Assembly: GCA_031291325.1 (NCBI GenBank)
Contig: JARLJG010000030.1
Coordinates: 22,595-86,594 of the forward strand
From: Burkholderiaceae bacterium
Lineage (GTDB): Bacteria > Pseudomonadota > Gammaproteobacteria > Burkholderiales > Burkholderiaceae_D
Direction of reading: 5' to 3'
DNA: 64,000 nucleotides
Part shown: in pieces, positions 1-8,751 of the stretch
Layout: each line of letters opens with the position of its first letter
Numbering within the stretch: the stretch's first letter is position 1
The notes under the pieces: generated by a model
What the model was told of the DNA's origin: nothing
What the model saw: only the letters and a program-made list of their open reading frames with translations
The model's database searches: none
Program-made: the position numbers and the translations under genes

Positions 1-276
1 TCGGAGAAATTGCGACAAATCCAGCCGTTGCGCGATTTCATACAACGATTGCTGCTTGACCAGATTGGCGCGCAAGCGCGACAAATCGCCTTCGTCGATC
101 TTGCTGTAACGATCGAATAGCAATGAAGCAACCACGCAATTCAAAATCGAGTCGCCCAGGAACTCAAGCCTCTCGTTATGCACGACGCTATGGCTGCGAT
201 GCGTCAAGGCCTGCTGCAGCAACGCAGCCTCCTTGAACGTGTGGCCTAGCCGATTCTGCAATAACGTGAGATCCAT
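1..276 (-). CDS. rnc: Ribonuclease III, N-terminal part (cut by window edge)
   Basis: The first 92 codons are visible; the rest lies beyond position 1. RNase III is the double-strand-specific endoribonuclease that processes rRNA precursors and structured mRNAs. The signature [12 protein letters not shown], with the acidic metal-binding residues of the catalytic domain, is at about residues 39-50. The gene starts with ATG at 276, 15 nt after the stop of the DUF4845 gene, so it is the last visible gene of the lepA-lepB-DUF4845-rnc run. In this lineage era and recO usually follow, which cannot be checked here. Confidence 0.95.
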   Translation of the reverse strand, partial: MDLTLLQNRLGHTFKEAALLQQALTHRSHSVVHNERLEFLGDSILNCVVASLLFDRYSKIDEGDLSRLRANLVKQQSLYEIAQRLDLSQFLR

Positions 277-291
277 TTTATTCCGTGAAAA

Positions 292-684
292 TTATTGGTC
301 GGGCGCCGCGCGTTTTGGCGCTCCGGTTGGTGAAGTCGAACCTTGGTAGTCAATTACCAAGCTTACCGGACCTGCCAGAGGTATCTTTTTCTCGTAGGCG
401 AAGCTGACGTCGAAGCCATCCGCAGTTTTGACGATATCCAAGTCCTTGCCGGCGATAGAATCGACATAACCGGTATCGGCTCGCTTGTCGAAAGAATTGC
501 GTATCTCAGGAATACTGTTGCCCGTAGCCTTGGCCGCGACGATCGATTTCTTGATCGTCATGAATTCGGTCACCGTCGGCACTACTTTCAACGCCACTAT
601 GCCGATCGCACCAAGGATGGCAAGAATAAAAATCAAGCCCACCAACGAAACGCCGCGCTGCGTATTTCCTGCCCTTGCTTCCAT
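292..684 (-). CDS. DUF4845 family membrane-anchored protein
   Basis: A 130-residue protein of unknown biochemical role, conserved between lepB and rnc in many beta- and gammaproteobacteria. It has one N-terminal hydrophobic segment (about residues 12-33), beginning GVSLVGLIFILAILG, which resembles the N-terminal helix of type IV pilins but lacks the usual Glu at position +5. The remaining ~95 residues are predicted periplasmic and end in a Pro/Ala-rich tail. It lies 21 nt after lepB and 15 nt before rnc, so it is probably co-transcribed. The family assignment rests on gene context and the N-terminal pattern; no function is claimed. Confidence 0.8.
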   Translation of the reverse strand: MEARAGNTQRGVSLVGLIFILAILGAIGIVALKVVPTVTEFMTIKKSIVAAKATGNSIPEIRNSFDKRADTGYVDSIAGKDLDIVKTADGFDVSFAYEKKIPLAGPVSLVIDYQGSTSPTGAPKRAAPDQ

Positions 685-705
685 GTGCTCGCTCCCGAAT
701 ATCGG

Positions 706-1626
706 TTATTGAAAACTGCCGATGCGTTTCAAATGAGAAAAATTCATCCAGACAAAAAATGCTTTTCCGACAATATTTTCGTCCGGCACAAAACCCCAAT
801 AGCGACTATCTTTGCTGTTATCCCGATTATCCCCCATCATAAAGTAATGTCCAGCGGGAACGCTACAGGCAAAGCCTTCGGCGTCATAGGCGCACAACTC
901 GCGTTGCGGGAAATCGCTCGGAAAACGTACATCCGTGGGACTTTCGGCAAAATTGAGTATCCTATGTTGCACTCCAGTAAGATTTTCCATCAATTGCTTG
1001 CGATACGCCAAACTGACATCGTCTGCCTCATCCAGGTAGTCCGGCAACGGCGAATACGAGAGTTTCTGGCCGTTTACCGTTAAGCGTTTGTTTTTATAGA
1101 CTATTTTATCACCTGGCACGCCAACCACACGTTTGATGTAATCGGTCGACGGATCTTCGGGATAACGGAAAACCATCACGTCGCCGCGCTTGGGCTGGCT
1201 TACTTCAATCACTTTTTTATTGAGCACCGGCAGCCGCACGCCGTAAGCGAACTTATTGACCAGGATGAAATCGCCGGCAATCAAGGTCGGCTCCATCGAA
1301 CCGGATGGAATCTTGAACGGTTCATACAAGAACGAACGGACAAAAAACACCAGCGCAATCACCGGGAAAAAACTACCGGAATATTCGATCCAGGTCGGCT
1401 GACGCAACACGCTGGCTTCCAAAGCGGCGCGCCCACTGTCGTCGAGCTTGATGCCTTCGGCTTTTAATTTTGCATTGCGTGCATCGAACTCGGCCAGTGC
1501 CGCGTCGGCCTTCGCGCGCCGCTGTTTGGCCAGGTAAAACACGTCCAGGAACCATACGATGCCGGTGCCGATGGTCAAGACAAAAAGAATCAATGCAAAA
1601 TTGCCCAATATTGCTTGTCCGTTCAT
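706..1626 (-). CDS. lepB: Signal peptidase I
   Basis: Type I signal peptidase, 306 residues. It cleaves signal peptides from exported preproteins at the outer face of the inner membrane. Two hydrophobic segments (about 10-30 and 84-100) are separated by a charged cytoplasmic loop, as in the E. coli enzyme. The Ser-Lys dyad is visible: Ser110 in PSGSMEPTL and Lys165 in [11 protein letters not shown]. The conserved box [17 protein letters not shown] is near the C terminus. The start ATG overlaps the lepA stop by 4 nt (ATGA), so translation is probably coupled. Confidence 0.97.
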   Translation of the reverse strand: MNGQAILGNFALILFVLTIGTGIVWFLDVFYLAKQRRAKADAALAEFDARNAKLKAEGIKLDDSGRAALEASVLRQPTWIEYSGSFFPVIALVFFVRSFLYEPFKIPSGSMEPTLIAGDFILVNKFAYGVRLPVLNKKVIEVSQPKRGDVMVFRYPEDPSTDYIKRVVGVPGDKIVYKNKRLTVNGQKLSYSPLPDYLDEADDVSLAYRKQLMENLTGVQHRILNFAESPTDVRFPSDFPQRELCAYDAEGFACSVPAGHYFMMGDNRDNSKDSRYWGFVPDENIVGKAFFVWMNFSHLKRIGSFQ

Positions 1627-3416
1627 TTCTCATCCACTTGTAAAATTGCCAGGAACGCTTCTTGAGGAATTTCCACCGAGCCGACTTGCTTCATGCGTTT
1701 CTTGCCGGCCTTTTGTTTTTCCAGCAGTTTGCGCTTGCGGCTGATGTCGCCGCCATAGCATTTCGCCAGCACGTTCTTGCGCAAGGCCTTGACGTTTTCG
1801 CGCGAGATGATGTTGGCGCCGATGGCCGCCTGGATGGCGACATCGAACATCTGGCGCGGAATCAGTTCGCGCATCTTGGCGGCGACCGCGCGACCGCGGA
1901 ACTGGCTGTTCGAGCGGTGCACGATGATGGCCAGCGCATCGACTTTTTCGCTATTGATCAGCATGTCGACCTTGACCACGTCGGCGGCCCGGTATTCCTT
2001 GAACTCGTAATCCATCGACGCGTAACCGCGCGAGGTCGATTTCAGCTTGTCGAAGAAGTCGAGCACGATTTCGGCCATCGGCATTTCATAGGTCAGCTTG
2101 ACTTGCTTGCCGTGATAACTCATGTCCAATTGGACGCCGCGCTTTTGCGTGCACAGCGTGATGACCGAGCCGACGTATTCCTGCGGCATGTACAGGTTGA
2201 CGGTGACGATAGGCTCGCGGATTTCCTCGATCTTCGACGGGTCGGGCATCTTCGACGGATTGTCGACCATCAGCGTGCTGCCATCGCGCAAGATGACTTC
2301 GTAGATTACGGTCGGCGCGGTGGTGATCAAGTCCTGGTCGAACTCGCGCTCCAGGCGTTCCTGCACGATTTCCATGTGCAGCAAGCCGAGGAAGCCGCAG
2401 CGAAAACCGAAGCCCAATGCCTGCGACACTTCCGGCTCGTACATCAGCGCGGCATCGTTGAGTTTCAATTTTTCCAGCGAGTCGCGCAACGCATCGTATT
2501 GATTCGCTTCGACCGGGAACAAGCCGGCAAACACCTGCGGCTGCACTTCCTTGAAGCCCGGCAGCGGCTGCGGCGCAGGACGGCTGACCAGGGTCACGGT
2601 ATCGCCGACCTTGGCGGCTTTCAATTCCTTGATGCCGGCGATGATAAAGCCCACCTGCCCGGCTGACAGCGTTTCGCGGCTCACCGATTTCGGCGTAAAC
2701 ACGCCGACGCTTTCGGTCAAATGCTGCGAGCCGTTTGCCATCAGCAAAATCTTGTCCTTTGGCCGCAGCGTGCCGTTGAACACGCGCACCAGCATCACCA
2801 CGCCGACATAGTTGTCGAACCAGGAATCGACGATCAATGCCTGCAGCGGCGCATCCGGGTCGCCCTTGGGCGGCGGCACCTTGGCAATCAGCGATTCCAG
2901 CACGTCTTGCACACCGAGGCCGGTCTTGGCCGAACAGTGCACGGCGTCGGAGGCATCGATGCCGATCACTTCCTCGATTTCGGCAATGGCGTTTTCCGGG
3001 TCGGCCGACGGCAAGTCGATCTTGTTCAACACCGGCACCACTTCCACGCCCAATTCGATCGCCGTATAGCAATTGGCGACCGTCTGCGCTTCCACCCCTT
3101 GCGACGCATCCACCACCAGCAACGCCCCCTCGCAAGCCGACAAGGAGCGGCTGACTTCATAGCTGAAATCGACGTGGCCTGGGGTATCGATCAGGTTCAG
3201 GTTATACACCTGTCCATCGCGCGCTTTGTACATCAACGCAGCGGTCTGCGCCTTGATGGTGATGCCGCGTTCGCGCTCCAGATCCATCGAATCCAGAACT
3301 TGCGCTTCCATTTCTCGATCCGACAGGCCGCCGCACAGTTGAATAATCCGGTCCGCAAGCGTCGATTTGCCGTGGTCGATATGGGCGATGATAGAAAAAT
3401 TGCGAATGTTATTCAT
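1623..3416 (-). CDS. lepA: Elongation factor 4 (back-translocating GTPase LepA)
   Basis: A 597-residue translational GTPase, the normal full length. G1 motif AHIDHGKST is at residues 11-19, followed by the DTPGH switch II motif and NKID. The unique C-terminal LepA domain includes the [18 protein letters not shown] segment and a Lys-rich tail. LepA acts on stalled or mistranslocated ribosomes and in 30S biogenesis. It is the first gene of a tight unit with lepB, with a 4-nt overlap. The 280 bp upstream hold the terminator of the preceding unit, so lepA probably has its own promoter. Confidence 0.98.
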   Translation of the reverse strand: MNNIRNFSIIAHIDHGKSTLADRIIQLCGGLSDREMEAQVLDSMDLERERGITIKAQTAALMYKARDGQVYNLNLIDTPGHVDFSYEVSRSLSACEGALLVVDASQGVEAQTVANCYTAIELGVEVVPVLNKIDLPSADPENAIAEIEEVIGIDASDAVHCSAKTGLGVQDVLESLIAKVPPPKGDPDAPLQALIVDSWFDNYVGVVMLVRVFNGTLRPKDKILLMANGSQHLTESVGVFTPKSVSRETLSAGQVGFIIAGIKELKAAKVGDTVTLVSRPAPQPLPGFKEVQPQVFAGLFPVEANQYDALRDSLEKLKLNDAALMYEPEVSQALGFGFRCGFLGLLHMEIVQERLEREFDQDLITTAPTVIYEVILRDGSTLMVDNPSKMPDPSKIEEIREPIVTVNLYMPQEYVGSVITLCTQKRGVQLDMSYHGKQVKLTYEMPMAEIVLDFFDKLKSTSRGYASMDYEFKEYRAADVVKVDMLINSEKVDALAIIVHRSNSQFRGRAVAAKMRELIPRQMFDVAIQAAIGANIISRENVKALRKNVLAKCYGGDISRKRKLLEKQKAGKKRMKQVGSVEIPQEAFLAILQVDEK

Positions 3417-3493
3417 TAACTAAGTTGTAAATTACGGGGTATCTCCGCATATCGTAGCGAGCGGGCCGCGTGTTCGACTTTCAGAGACGCCTT

Positions 3494-3517
3494 ACAAAAA
3501 AAGCGCTCAAGAGCGCC
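3494..3517 (-). terminator. Rho-independent terminator after the degQ / glutaredoxin unit
   Basis: Read on the minus strand, GGCGCTCTTGAGCGC is followed by a run of seven T. It lies about 180 nt past the glutaredoxin-like gene and 78 nt before lepA, separating the stress operon from lepA-lepB. Confidence 0.8.
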
Positions 3518-3695
3518 TGATTGCTGAAGGATGTTCGATATCCGCATTTTACCGGATTTCAGAGGGGAAAGCCCGCCTTATCCAGTTCGCGGCGCGTTCA
3601 AGCCGGACAATTGCGGCTTGCGAACGACGTTTCCAAAATGCAATTCGCGCAGATCGCATCCAAGCCGTGACGCGAAATCCAGTGACTGCCGATGA

Positions 3696-3947
3696 CTACG
3701 GGCGCTCCAGAAAGGCGCGCAAGGCCGTCTCGTCAAGGAAGTAGTGGCAAAGCCGGGTTGCCGGTTCGCCATTTTTGCTGGCCAGCAATACCGGCACCAG
3801 CTCGTCGTAGCGCGCCACCAGGTCGGCATCGGCATCGACATCGACGATGTCGATCGTGAATGCATTGTCGACATCGAATGCGCGCAGCGCTTGCAGCATG
3901 TCGTCGCACAGGTGGCAATAGCTGCGGGAGTAGAGGGTAAAGTGCAT
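3696..3947 (-). CDS. Glutaredoxin-like small thioredoxin-fold protein
   Basis: An 83-residue protein of the glutaredoxin-like family with a thioredoxin fold. The redox motif CHLC is at about residues 12-15 (YCHLCDD). The sequence continues through a DVDADADLVARYDELVPVL segment, typical of the beta-alpha-beta part ending in the cis-Pro (VPVL). It probably acts in cytoplasmic thiol-disulfide exchange, but its substrate is unknown. It lies between degQ and lepA, as in other Burkholderiales, but 261 bp of repeat-bearing DNA separate it from degQ, so co-transcription is uncertain. Confidence 0.85.
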   Translation of the reverse strand: MHFTLYSRSYCHLCDDMLQALRAFDVDNAFTIDIVDVDADADLVARYDELVPVLLASKNGEPATRLCHYFLDETALRAFLERP

Positions 3948-4006
3948 CGTGCTTGGTTAGGAACTGATAGTTACGCGCTGATGTCTGAAGATACCAAGAA
4001 CAGATC

Positions 4007-4120
4007 CCTTCCCCCTAGCAGGGGGAAGGTTAGGATGGGGGTAGTGCGTCTAAATTTACAGCATCACGTATCTCGACGGCACTACCCCCTCCCTAGCCCT
4101 CCCCCTGCGAGGGGGAGGGG
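4007..4120. repeat. REP/BIME-like palindromic repeat, family A (paired units)
   Basis: Two G/C-rich hairpin units in inverted arrangement: CCTTCCCCCTAGCAGGGGGA at the left, CTCCCCCTGCGAGGGGGAG at the right, with ~55 bp between them. The outer arms (GGTTAGGATGGGGGTAGTGC and GCACTACCCCCTCCCTAGCC) are complementary, so the whole can form one long hairpin. Related units are at 12120-12165, 33503-33611 and 35250-35279. It fills most of the degQ-glutaredoxin gap. Confidence 0.8.
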
Positions 4121-4208
4121 ACTCCGCTCTTTTGCGCAAGCCATTCTTTATGCGATTATTGCCCTGACCTCAAGGGCCGCTCGCCGCTGCGGCTTCTTGA
4201 CAATCAGC

Positions 4209-5705
4209 CTATTGAGCGGCGGGCTTGACCAGCACGAATTGCGACGACTCGCCACGTTGCACCAGCAATGGAATCGGCTTCTTCGTATCCAGCTTTGCTA
4301 CCAGCGCATTGAACTGCTTGGCGTCGTTGATATCGGTATCTTTCACACGCAAGATCACGTCGCCGGCGCGAATTCCGGCCCATTGCGCCGCGCCTTCGGC
4401 ATTTTCGACCATGACGCCGTGCTCGACTTTCAATTCCTTCTTTTGCTCGTCCGACAAATCGCTGGTGCTCAAGCCCAGCGCATTGCTGCTTTGTTCGGCC
4501 TTGTCCTTTTGCTTCTTCTCGCCCTTTTTGGCCGGTTTGTCTGCATCTAATTCGGCCAAAACAACGCTGAAGTCGCGCGCAACGCCTTTGCGCCAGACCG
4601 TCACCGCTACGCGGGTGCCCGGCTTGGTGGCGCCGACCATGCGCGGCAAATCGTTGGCGGCTTCGACTGTCACGCCATTGAACTTGGTGATGATGTCGCC
4701 CGCTTCGATCCCGGCTTTTTCGCCGGGGCTGCCGGCTTCGACGCGGCCCACCAATGCACCCTGCGCTTTCGGCAAGTTGAGCGATTCGGCGACTTCCTTG
4801 GTGACTTCCTGGATTTGCACGCCGATGCGGCCGCGCGTGACTTTGCCGGAACTCTTCAATTGATCGGCTACCCGCATCGCTTCGTCGATCGGCACCGCGA
4901 ACGAGATGCCCATGTAACCGCCGGAACGGCTGAAGATCTGCGAATTGATGCCGACTACCTCGCCGCGCATGTTGATCAACGGGCCGCCGGAATTACCCGG
5001 ATTGACGGCAACGTCGGTCTGGATCAGCGGCAGGTAATCGCCGATGTCGCGCGCCTTGGCGGAAATGATGCCGGCAGTCACCGTATTATCCAGCCCGAAT
5101 GGCGAGCCGATCGCTATCACCCATTCGCCGACCCGGATCTTGTCGGACGCGCCCATCGTCAAGTGCGGCAGGTTGGCGCCTTCGATCTTGACCAGCGCAA
5201 CATCGGAATTCTTGTCGGCGCCGACGATCTTGGCCTTGAATTCGCGCTTGTCGGTCAGCGTCACATACACTTCGTCAGCCGCTTCGACCACATGCGCATT
5301 GGTCATCACATAACCGTCGGGCGAAATGATAAACCCGGAGCCGACGCCGCGCGGCACTTCTTCCTCATGGTCTTCCGGGACTTGTTTTTTGCGGCGATTC
5401 GGCTGGCTGGGCTGATTCGGCTGTTGCGGAGCCGGCATACCGAAGAAGCGACGCAAAAATTCTTGCATTTCTTCGTCGTCGCCGCCCGGCATGCCTTGGT
5501 TGGCTCCTTGCTTGACGCGTTGCGTGGTGCGTATATTCACCACCGCCGGGCCAGTCTTTTCCACCAAATCGGTAAAATCGGGCAAGGCCGCAACGGCTGC
5601 GTTGGCTTGCGGCGCCGCCCCAGCCTCCATTGGCACAAATAAAGCCGCGCTGGCGGAGAACAACAACGTCAACAATGTCTTGGAGAGAGAGGTGATTGTC
5701 TTCAT
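4209..5705 (-). CDS. degQ: Periplasmic serine protease of the DegQ/MucD (Do) family
   Basis: A 498-residue HtrA-type protease that degrades or refolds misfolded envelope proteins. A signal peptide covers about residues 1-30 (cleavage near AGA-APQ). The catalytic triad is His138 (TNAHVV), Asp168 (NSDVALVK) and Ser239 (NPGNSGGPL). Two PDZ domains follow (about 290-380 and 410-490). A Pro/Gln-rich and charged insert (about 92-118) lies before the protease core. It starts 21 nt after rseB and is the last gene of the rpoE-rseA-rseB-degQ operon, matching algU-mucA-mucB-mucD of pseudomonads. The symbol mucD would serve equally well. Confidence 0.95.
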   Translation of the reverse strand: MKTITSLSKTLLTLLFSASAALFVPMEAGAAPQANAAVAALPDFTDLVEKTGPAVVNIRTTQRVKQGANQGMPGGDDEEMQEFLRRFFGMPAPQQPNQPSQPNRRKKQVPEDHEEEVPRGVGSGFIISPDGYVMTNAHVVEAADEVYVTLTDKREFKAKIVGADKNSDVALVKIEGANLPHLTMGASDKIRVGEWVIAIGSPFGLDNTVTAGIISAKARDIGDYLPLIQTDVAVNPGNSGGPLINMRGEVVGINSQIFSRSGGYMGISFAVPIDEAMRVADQLKSSGKVTRGRIGVQIQEVTKEVAESLNLPKAQGALVGRVEAGSPGEKAGIEAGDIITKFNGVTVEAANDLPRMVGATKPGTRVAVTVWRKGVARDFSVVLAELDADKPAKKGEKKQKDKAEQSSNALGLSTSDLSDEQKKELKVEHGVMVENAEGAAQWAGIRAGDVILRVKDTDINDAKQFNALVAKLDTKKPIPLLVQRGESSQFVLVKPAAQ

Positions 5706-5726
5706 AAGATGGCTTTGAAAAAATGG

Positions 5727-6749
5727 CTATTTGGATTTGAACTCAATCGAATTGGCGACACTTCGAATTGCTGCGGCGGGAACTTCGCCCACGATGGTAA
5801 GCCAATAGTCGCCTTGACGCTTGCCAACGATATTCATTGCGCCCTGTTGCATCGAGCCATCGGTGCGGCTTTGCGAACCCGGCTCGACGAATACCGAGAT
5901 CGCCGCCAGGCCGTCCGAAAACACCATCTGGCCCAACTCGTGCTGCGTGACGGTCGCACCGGGCGCCGGCACGCCGCCAAAATCGGCGACCATGCGCTTG
6001 AATTCGTGAATCTTCTTGAATCCCGGCGGCACCGCAGTGACCGACCAGCCCAGCACGGCGGCCTCGGATATCGACGATATTTCGACATGCCACAGTGCGG
6101 TATTGCCGAAGCTCGAGCGCACGGCATTCTTGTCGATGCCGCCGATGCTCACTTGCGCGAAGGCGATTTGTTCTACCACCTGATGATTTTCGTTGACAGT
6201 TTGCGCACGCAATAGCAAGCCGCTGTTTTTTTCGGCCCATAGCCGGTAGCCGTAGCGCAAGTTGTCTTTCGGCTCGAGCGTGATGACCAGGCAATCGTAA
6301 CCGGCCGAGCGTCCGCCATCGAGTTTATGCAGATCGTAATGTTCGGTCAGGTCGGCTGCGTTGGCCGCCAGCATGGCAGGAAAGAATTCCTGGGTAAAAC
6401 TCTTTTCCACCAGGATGGTGCGGCTTTCCAGGATGTAGGTCGAGACCACATCGTTCTTGCGCAGATATTCGCGCGGCTTGCCGTCCAGTATTTCCAGCTT
6501 TTCCAACTCGTTCTTGCCGTCGACCACGTGCGTGATGCGCGAAGTGCGCACCTGATTGGCTTGCTGGAAGACAAAGGTGCCCGAATAATTGAGTTTCTGC
6601 GCAGCCATCTGAATCTTCTTCAACCAGGCTTGCGCTTCGCGTTTTTCGACCAGCGGATCGGCATTGTCGGCAATCGCCGGCAATACCGACAGACTGAAAC
6701 AGACAACGACAAACTTCAACCACAGCTTTGTCTGCAGCATAGGAATCAT
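5727..6749 (-). CDS. rseB: Sigma-E regulatory protein RseB/MucB
   Basis: A 340-residue periplasmic protein with a signal peptide (about residues 1-27, LKFVVVCFSLSVLPAIA). RseB binds the periplasmic part of the anti-sigma factor RseA, shields it from DegS, and senses lipopolysaccharide or lipoprotein signals. The motif LNYSGTFVFQQ near residue 55 is characteristic of the family's large lipid-binding domain; the smaller C-terminal domain follows. Its ATG overlaps the rseA stop (ATGA). Confidence 0.95.
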   Translation of the reverse strand: MIPMLQTKLWLKFVVVCFSLSVLPAIADNADPLVEKREAQAWLKKIQMAAQKLNYSGTFVFQQANQVRTSRITHVVDGKNELEKLEILDGKPREYLRKNDVVSTYILESRTILVEKSFTQEFFPAMLAANAADLTEHYDLHKLDGGRSAGYDCLVITLEPKDNLRYGYRLWAEKNSGLLLRAQTVNENHQVVEQIAFAQVSIGGIDKNAVRSSFGNTALWHVEISSISEAAVLGWSVTAVPPGFKKIHEFKRMVADFGGVPAPGATVTQHELGQMVFSDGLAAISVFVEPGSQSRTDGSMQQGAMNIVGKRQGDYWLTIVGEVPAAAIRSVANSIEFKSK

Positions 6750-7384
6750 TTATCGGAATCCGATGCAAAAGTGGCCGAACGCGCATATTGCGCGGTGCTG
6801 TTCCATGCCGGAGAAACGCGCTGATGCGCCAACAGGTATTCGTCGATCCGCGGATCGCGCAAGATCACGCCGTTCTGCGTCGGAGCGCTCACGGAGTTGT
6901 CGCCCATCGCCACCTGCAGCAGCGGCGATCCGGGAGCATTCCTGGCAATGGTCGTGCCGATTGCGACCGGCTCCTTGGCGCCGCCGCCCTTGAGCGCGAC
7001 CAGCAATTGCGGACTGCTCATCAAGGCCAGCACCGCCACTGCCGCCACCGCCGTCGGCGCCGCAAAGCGTCGCAGCGCGCGGGTGCGGGCTCCGCCGGTC
7101 GCCACCATCGGCTGCAGTTGCGACTGCAGTTGTGGCTGCATCTGCGGCGCCACGATAGTCGGCTCCGCTTCCAAGCGTGCCATCAAGCGCGCATTGAAAT
7201 CGGGACTGAATTCGTGCGCCATGTCGTCGGATCGCAGGACGTCGCCGATCTGGTGATACACGTCCCATGCGGCCAGCCCTTCGGCTTGTCGCAGTGCAGC
7301 GAACGCCAGATTCAACTGCTCGTCGGGCAACTCATTGTCGAGCAATGCCGAAATTCGCTCTTGGGTCATATTTTTCGTTTCCAT
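6746..7384 (-). CDS. rseA: Anti-sigma-E factor RseA/MucA
   Basis: About 212 residues. The N-terminal cytoplasmic domain (ERISALLDNELPDEQ..., residues 7-75) is the sigma-E-binding domain of RseA/MucA. A Gln-rich linker (QMQPQLQSQLQPM) leads to one transmembrane segment (about 107-128) and a periplasmic tail. It sequesters RpoE at the inner membrane until proteolysis releases it. The ATG at 7384 follows a GAGG ribosome-binding site; a GTG one codon upstream and an ATG five codons downstream are alternatives. It lies 127 nt after rpoE. Confidence 0.93.
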   Translation of the reverse strand: METKNMTQERISALLDNELPDEQLNLAFAALRQAEGLAAWDVYHQIGDVLRSDDMAHEFSPDFNARLMARLEAEPTIVAPQMQPQLQSQLQPMVATGGARTRALRRFAAPTAVAAVAVLALMSSPQLLVALKGGGAKEPVAIGTTIARNAPGSPLLQVAMGDNSVSAPTQNGVILRDPRIDEYLLAHQRVSPAWNSTAQYARSATFASDSDK

Positions 7385-7511
7385 CACTACCTCACGCCAG
7401 CCAGGTCAATCCCTATTTGTGCAACTATTTTTTTTGAGAAGCCTCCAGGAATCGTCATGCAAGGTGCCGGGTCGCACCGCCGATTCATTGTGGCTTTCTT
7501 TCTTTTCATCC

Positions 7512-8114
7512 TTACCATCTCTTGTCCAACGCGGTGCCGAGCAGCGGACGCAATTTCTCTGCTATCGCCTCGCGCGCCCGGAAAATCCTGCTGCGCACCG
7601 TGCCGATCGGACAACCCATCGCCTCGGCAATTTCATCATAACTGAGGCCTTCGATCTCGCGCAAATTGATTGCTACCCGCAACTCCTCCGGCAACGAATC
7701 CATCGCGCCGTTGACAGTTGCCGCAATTTGCTTGGTTGCCAGCATCGATTCCGGGGTGTTGATATCCCTTAGGTGCTCTCCGTCGTCAAAAGTTTCCGCT
7801 TCTTCTGCATCTGCTTCGGTCGAGGTCGGCGCGCGACGGCCTTGCGTCACAAGATAGTTCTTCGCGGTATTGATGCCGATCCGGTAGAGCCAGGTATAAA
7901 ACGCCGAGTCGCCGCGAAATTGCGGCAGCGCGCGATAAGCCTTGATGAACGCTTCTTGCACAACGTCTTCCGCCTCGGCCTGGTCGCGAATAAGCCGCGA
8001 CACCAGCCGCATTAATTTTCGTTGATATTTGATCACCAAAAGCTCAAAGGCTTTTTTGTCGCCGCGCTGTACACGCTCAACAAGCAGTTGATCAATTTCG
8101 CGTTCTGTCGTCAA
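7512..8114 (-). CDS. rpoE: Extracytoplasmic-function sigma factor RpoE (AlgU-like)
   Basis: A 200-residue ECF sigma factor. Region 2 is visible as AEDVVQEAFIKAYRALPQFRGDSAFYTWLYRIGINTA-type sequence (about residues 45-85), and region 4 as LREIEGLSYDEIAEAMGCP with its helix-turn-helix (about 145-185). It directs RNA polymerase to envelope-stress promoters. It heads the operon rpoE-rseA-rseB-degQ. A sigma-E-like promoter lies just upstream (8157-8184), so it probably autoregulates. Confidence 0.97.
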   Translation of the reverse strand: MTTEREIDQLLVERVQRGDKKAFELLVIKYQRKLMRLVSRLIRDQAEAEDVVQEAFIKAYRALPQFRGDSAFYTWLYRIGINTAKNYLVTQGRRAPTSTEADAEEAETFDDGEHLRDINTPESMLATKQIAATVNGAMDSLPEELRVAINLREIEGLSYDEIAEAMGCPIGTVRSRIFRAREAIAEKLRPLLGTALDKRW

Positions 8115-8156
8115 TCCCCAGTCCCTTGTAATTTTGCAACATACGCGTCACTACCT

Positions 8157-8184
8157 TATTGACCCGCGCTATCGTAAATAGTTC
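8157..8184 (-). promoter_or_regulatory. Predicted sigma-E-type promoter of rpoE
   Basis: Minus strand: GAACTA (8184-8179), 16-nt spacer, TCAATA (8162-8157). This resembles the ECF sigma-E consensus (GGAACTT, about 16 nt, TCTGA/TCAAA). It lies 43 nt upstream of the rpoE start, and its -35 overlaps the stop codon of the upstream YgfX-like gene. It is predicted from sequence only. Confidence 0.5.
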
Positions 8185-8695
8185 AATGCAGAAACTCACT
8201 AGCTGCGGAAAACCGATGCGCAGCGATCCAGCGGCAGGCCACGGACAGCGCCTGAAACGACGCCGCCGACACGCTGTCAGGCAGAATCGACAGCGCGTGC
8301 AGCCGGCCGTCTTGGTCTTGCAGCCGCAATAGCATGAAATGCGGCCACAATGTCGAATCGGCCAGCAATGTTACCAACATTCCGCCTTCGTTGGGGTCGG
8401 ATGCGGTGATAGCGGTCGCGCGCGCCGGCTTGCGCGCGAGGAGCGTGAGGCGGATTTGTCCGCTGCCGCTGATATCGAGACGATACGTGTCGCGCCCGCG
8501 CAGGGTAACCACGAACCCACCGCCGGCCAGCAGCAGGCAAGCAGACCCACACAGCAGCCGCGCCCAAAGCGCCAATTCGCCGAGCGCACCCACGGCGAGC
8601 GCCGCGCCTATCGCAACAACGCCCAGGCACAACGCTGCCACCAGTGTCAGCAGACGTTTGGAGGGGCTTACCACCACGGATGCGGCGATAGACAT
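8183..8695 (-). CDS. YgfX-like membrane protein
   Basis: A 170-residue protein with two hydrophobic segments (about residues 15-36 and 41-63) and a soluble C-terminal part. The pattern LWPHFMLLRLQDQDGRLHAL, then ILPDSV..ASFQALSVACRW, matches the general layout of YgfX/CptA-like proteins (two-TM anchor plus small domain). In Enterobacteria YgfX is the partner of SdhE and has been called a toxin, but no sdhE is nearby here, so that function should not be transferred. It lies between fabF and rpoE, a conserved position in Burkholderiales. The family call is moderate. Confidence 0.6.
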   Translation of the reverse strand: MSIAASVVVSPSKRLLTLVAALCLGVVAIGAALAVGALGELALWARLLCGSACLLLAGGGFVVTLRGRDTYRLDISGSGQIRLTLLARKPARATAITASDPNEGGMLVTLLADSTLWPHFMLLRLQDQDGRLHALSILPDSVSAASFQALSVACRWIAAHRFSAASEFLH

Positions 8696-8751
8696 GATTG
8701 GGATGCGACCCGACCCTCGCGGGTCGGGTGCCTATAGGGTCTCTAGGACCT

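Noticed and set aside
1662..2666. Open frames on the plus strand across lepA
   Set aside because: They are frame shadows of a conserved GTPase: His/Arg/Gln-rich translations without motifs.
3578..3874. Frameshifted or second copy of the glutaredoxin gene
   Set aside because: It is an alternate frame of the same DNA with a Met/Ser/Arg-rich translation and no redox motif; the 83-codon frame is complete by itself.
7387..7509. A 40-codon frame between rpoE and rseA (MKRKKATMNRR...)
   Set aside because: The only possible ribosome-binding site is too close to the ATG, and the peptide shows no known family. It may be a translated leader, but nothing beyond the open frame supports it.
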